Of a stretch of DNA of 64,000 bases, positions 63,818-64,000 are shown one piece after another. Origin of the DNA: Tamaricihabitans halophyticus (GTDB lineage: Bacteria; Actinomycetota; Actinomycetes; Mycobacteriales; Pseudonocardiaceae). Each line of letters starts with the position of its first letter. Positions within the stretch are counted from its first letter, which is position 1. The notes beneath the pieces are model-generated. The model searched no databases. It worked only from the letters and a program-made list of their open reading frames with translations, and was not told the DNA's origin. Made by a program: the position numbers and the translations under genes. Where the stretch lies: NCBI RefSeq assembly GCF_004340875.1, contig NZ_SLXQ01000003.1, forward strand, positions 310,001-374,000, given 5' to 3'.

Positions 63818-64000
63818 TCAGCGTCGGCGCTCCTCGTACTCGTCGTCGTACGGATCGACGAACGAGTCGTCACCATTTCCGTCATCGGAGGGCTGGCCCG
63901 ACAGCTCTCGCTGCAGCGCCTCCAAATCCGTTTGGGGAGTGCTGTACTTGAGCTCCCGGGCCACCTTCGTCTGCTTGGCCTTAGCTCGGCCGCGCCCCAT
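63818..64000 (-). CDS. DUF3073 protein
   Basis: 60 aa, MGRGRAKAKQTKVARELKYS, acidic end (DDSFVDPYDDEYEERRR). Complete at the window edge. Adjacent to purM in M. tuberculosis (Rv0810c position); here 17 kb from it. Function unknown. Confidence 0.88.
   Translation of the reverse strand: MGRGRAKAKQTKVARELKYSTPQTDLEALQRELSGQPSDDGNGDDSFVDPYDDEYEERRR

Overview
The window is high-GC, gene-dense actinobacterial DNA. The gene order purB - purC - purS/Q/L - sterol-carrier protein - purF - purM matches the arrangement in Mycobacterium tuberculosis. With WXG100/PPE/EspG-type genes, a Pkn-type kinase, DUF3073 and a cysteine-free L36, it suggests a member of the Pseudonocardiales (Amycolatopsis/Prauserella/Saccharomonospora relatives). 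The genus cannot be fixed from sequence reading alone. No plasmid, phage, insertion sequence, CRISPR array, rRNA or tRNA was recognised.

Layout. 0-5 kb: Zur-type zinc-stress pair (rpmJ paralogue, COG0523 GTPase), Ser/Thr kinase, zinc-ribbon protein, GNAT, then a DUF433/PIN-like toxin-antitoxin pair. 5-15 kb: HhH-GPD glycosylase, a divergent KARI-like reductase, SDR, an ABC-F protein with an attenuator-like leader, a yybP-ykoY manganese riboswitch with its UPF0016 exporter, TSUP transporter, MetPS-type importer, aromatic/histidinol-phosphate aminotransferase, dienelactone hydrolase. 15.5-18 kb: an orphan type VII secretion substrate/chaperone cassette (WXG-like, PPE-like, EspG). 18-22.8 kb: RpiR regulator, sodium/solute symporter and two amidohydrolases. 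22.9-46.7 kb: purine biosynthesis genes (purB, purC, purSQL, purF, purM) interspersed with MOSC, SAM hydrolase, MBL, ArsR/MFS, ALDH, DUF559, phospholipase-D-like, lysozyme and GGDEF/EAL genes. 46.7-63.8 kb: a block between purM and DUF3073, genes that adjoin in M. tuberculosis. It holds a C69-type hydrolase, a CitA/CitB-like two-component system with tctCBA, a LuxR-type two-component system with an ABC-2 exporter, and a LacI-controlled inositol-like sugar operon.

Cross-cutting signals. A short interspersed repeat (core GCGTTCTTTAAGGTTAGCG flanked by short complementary arms) occurs about six times, always close to a gene 3' end. Several perfect hairpins separate convergent genes. Most operons are tightly packed with 1-26 nt overlaps (ATGA/GTGA/TGATG).
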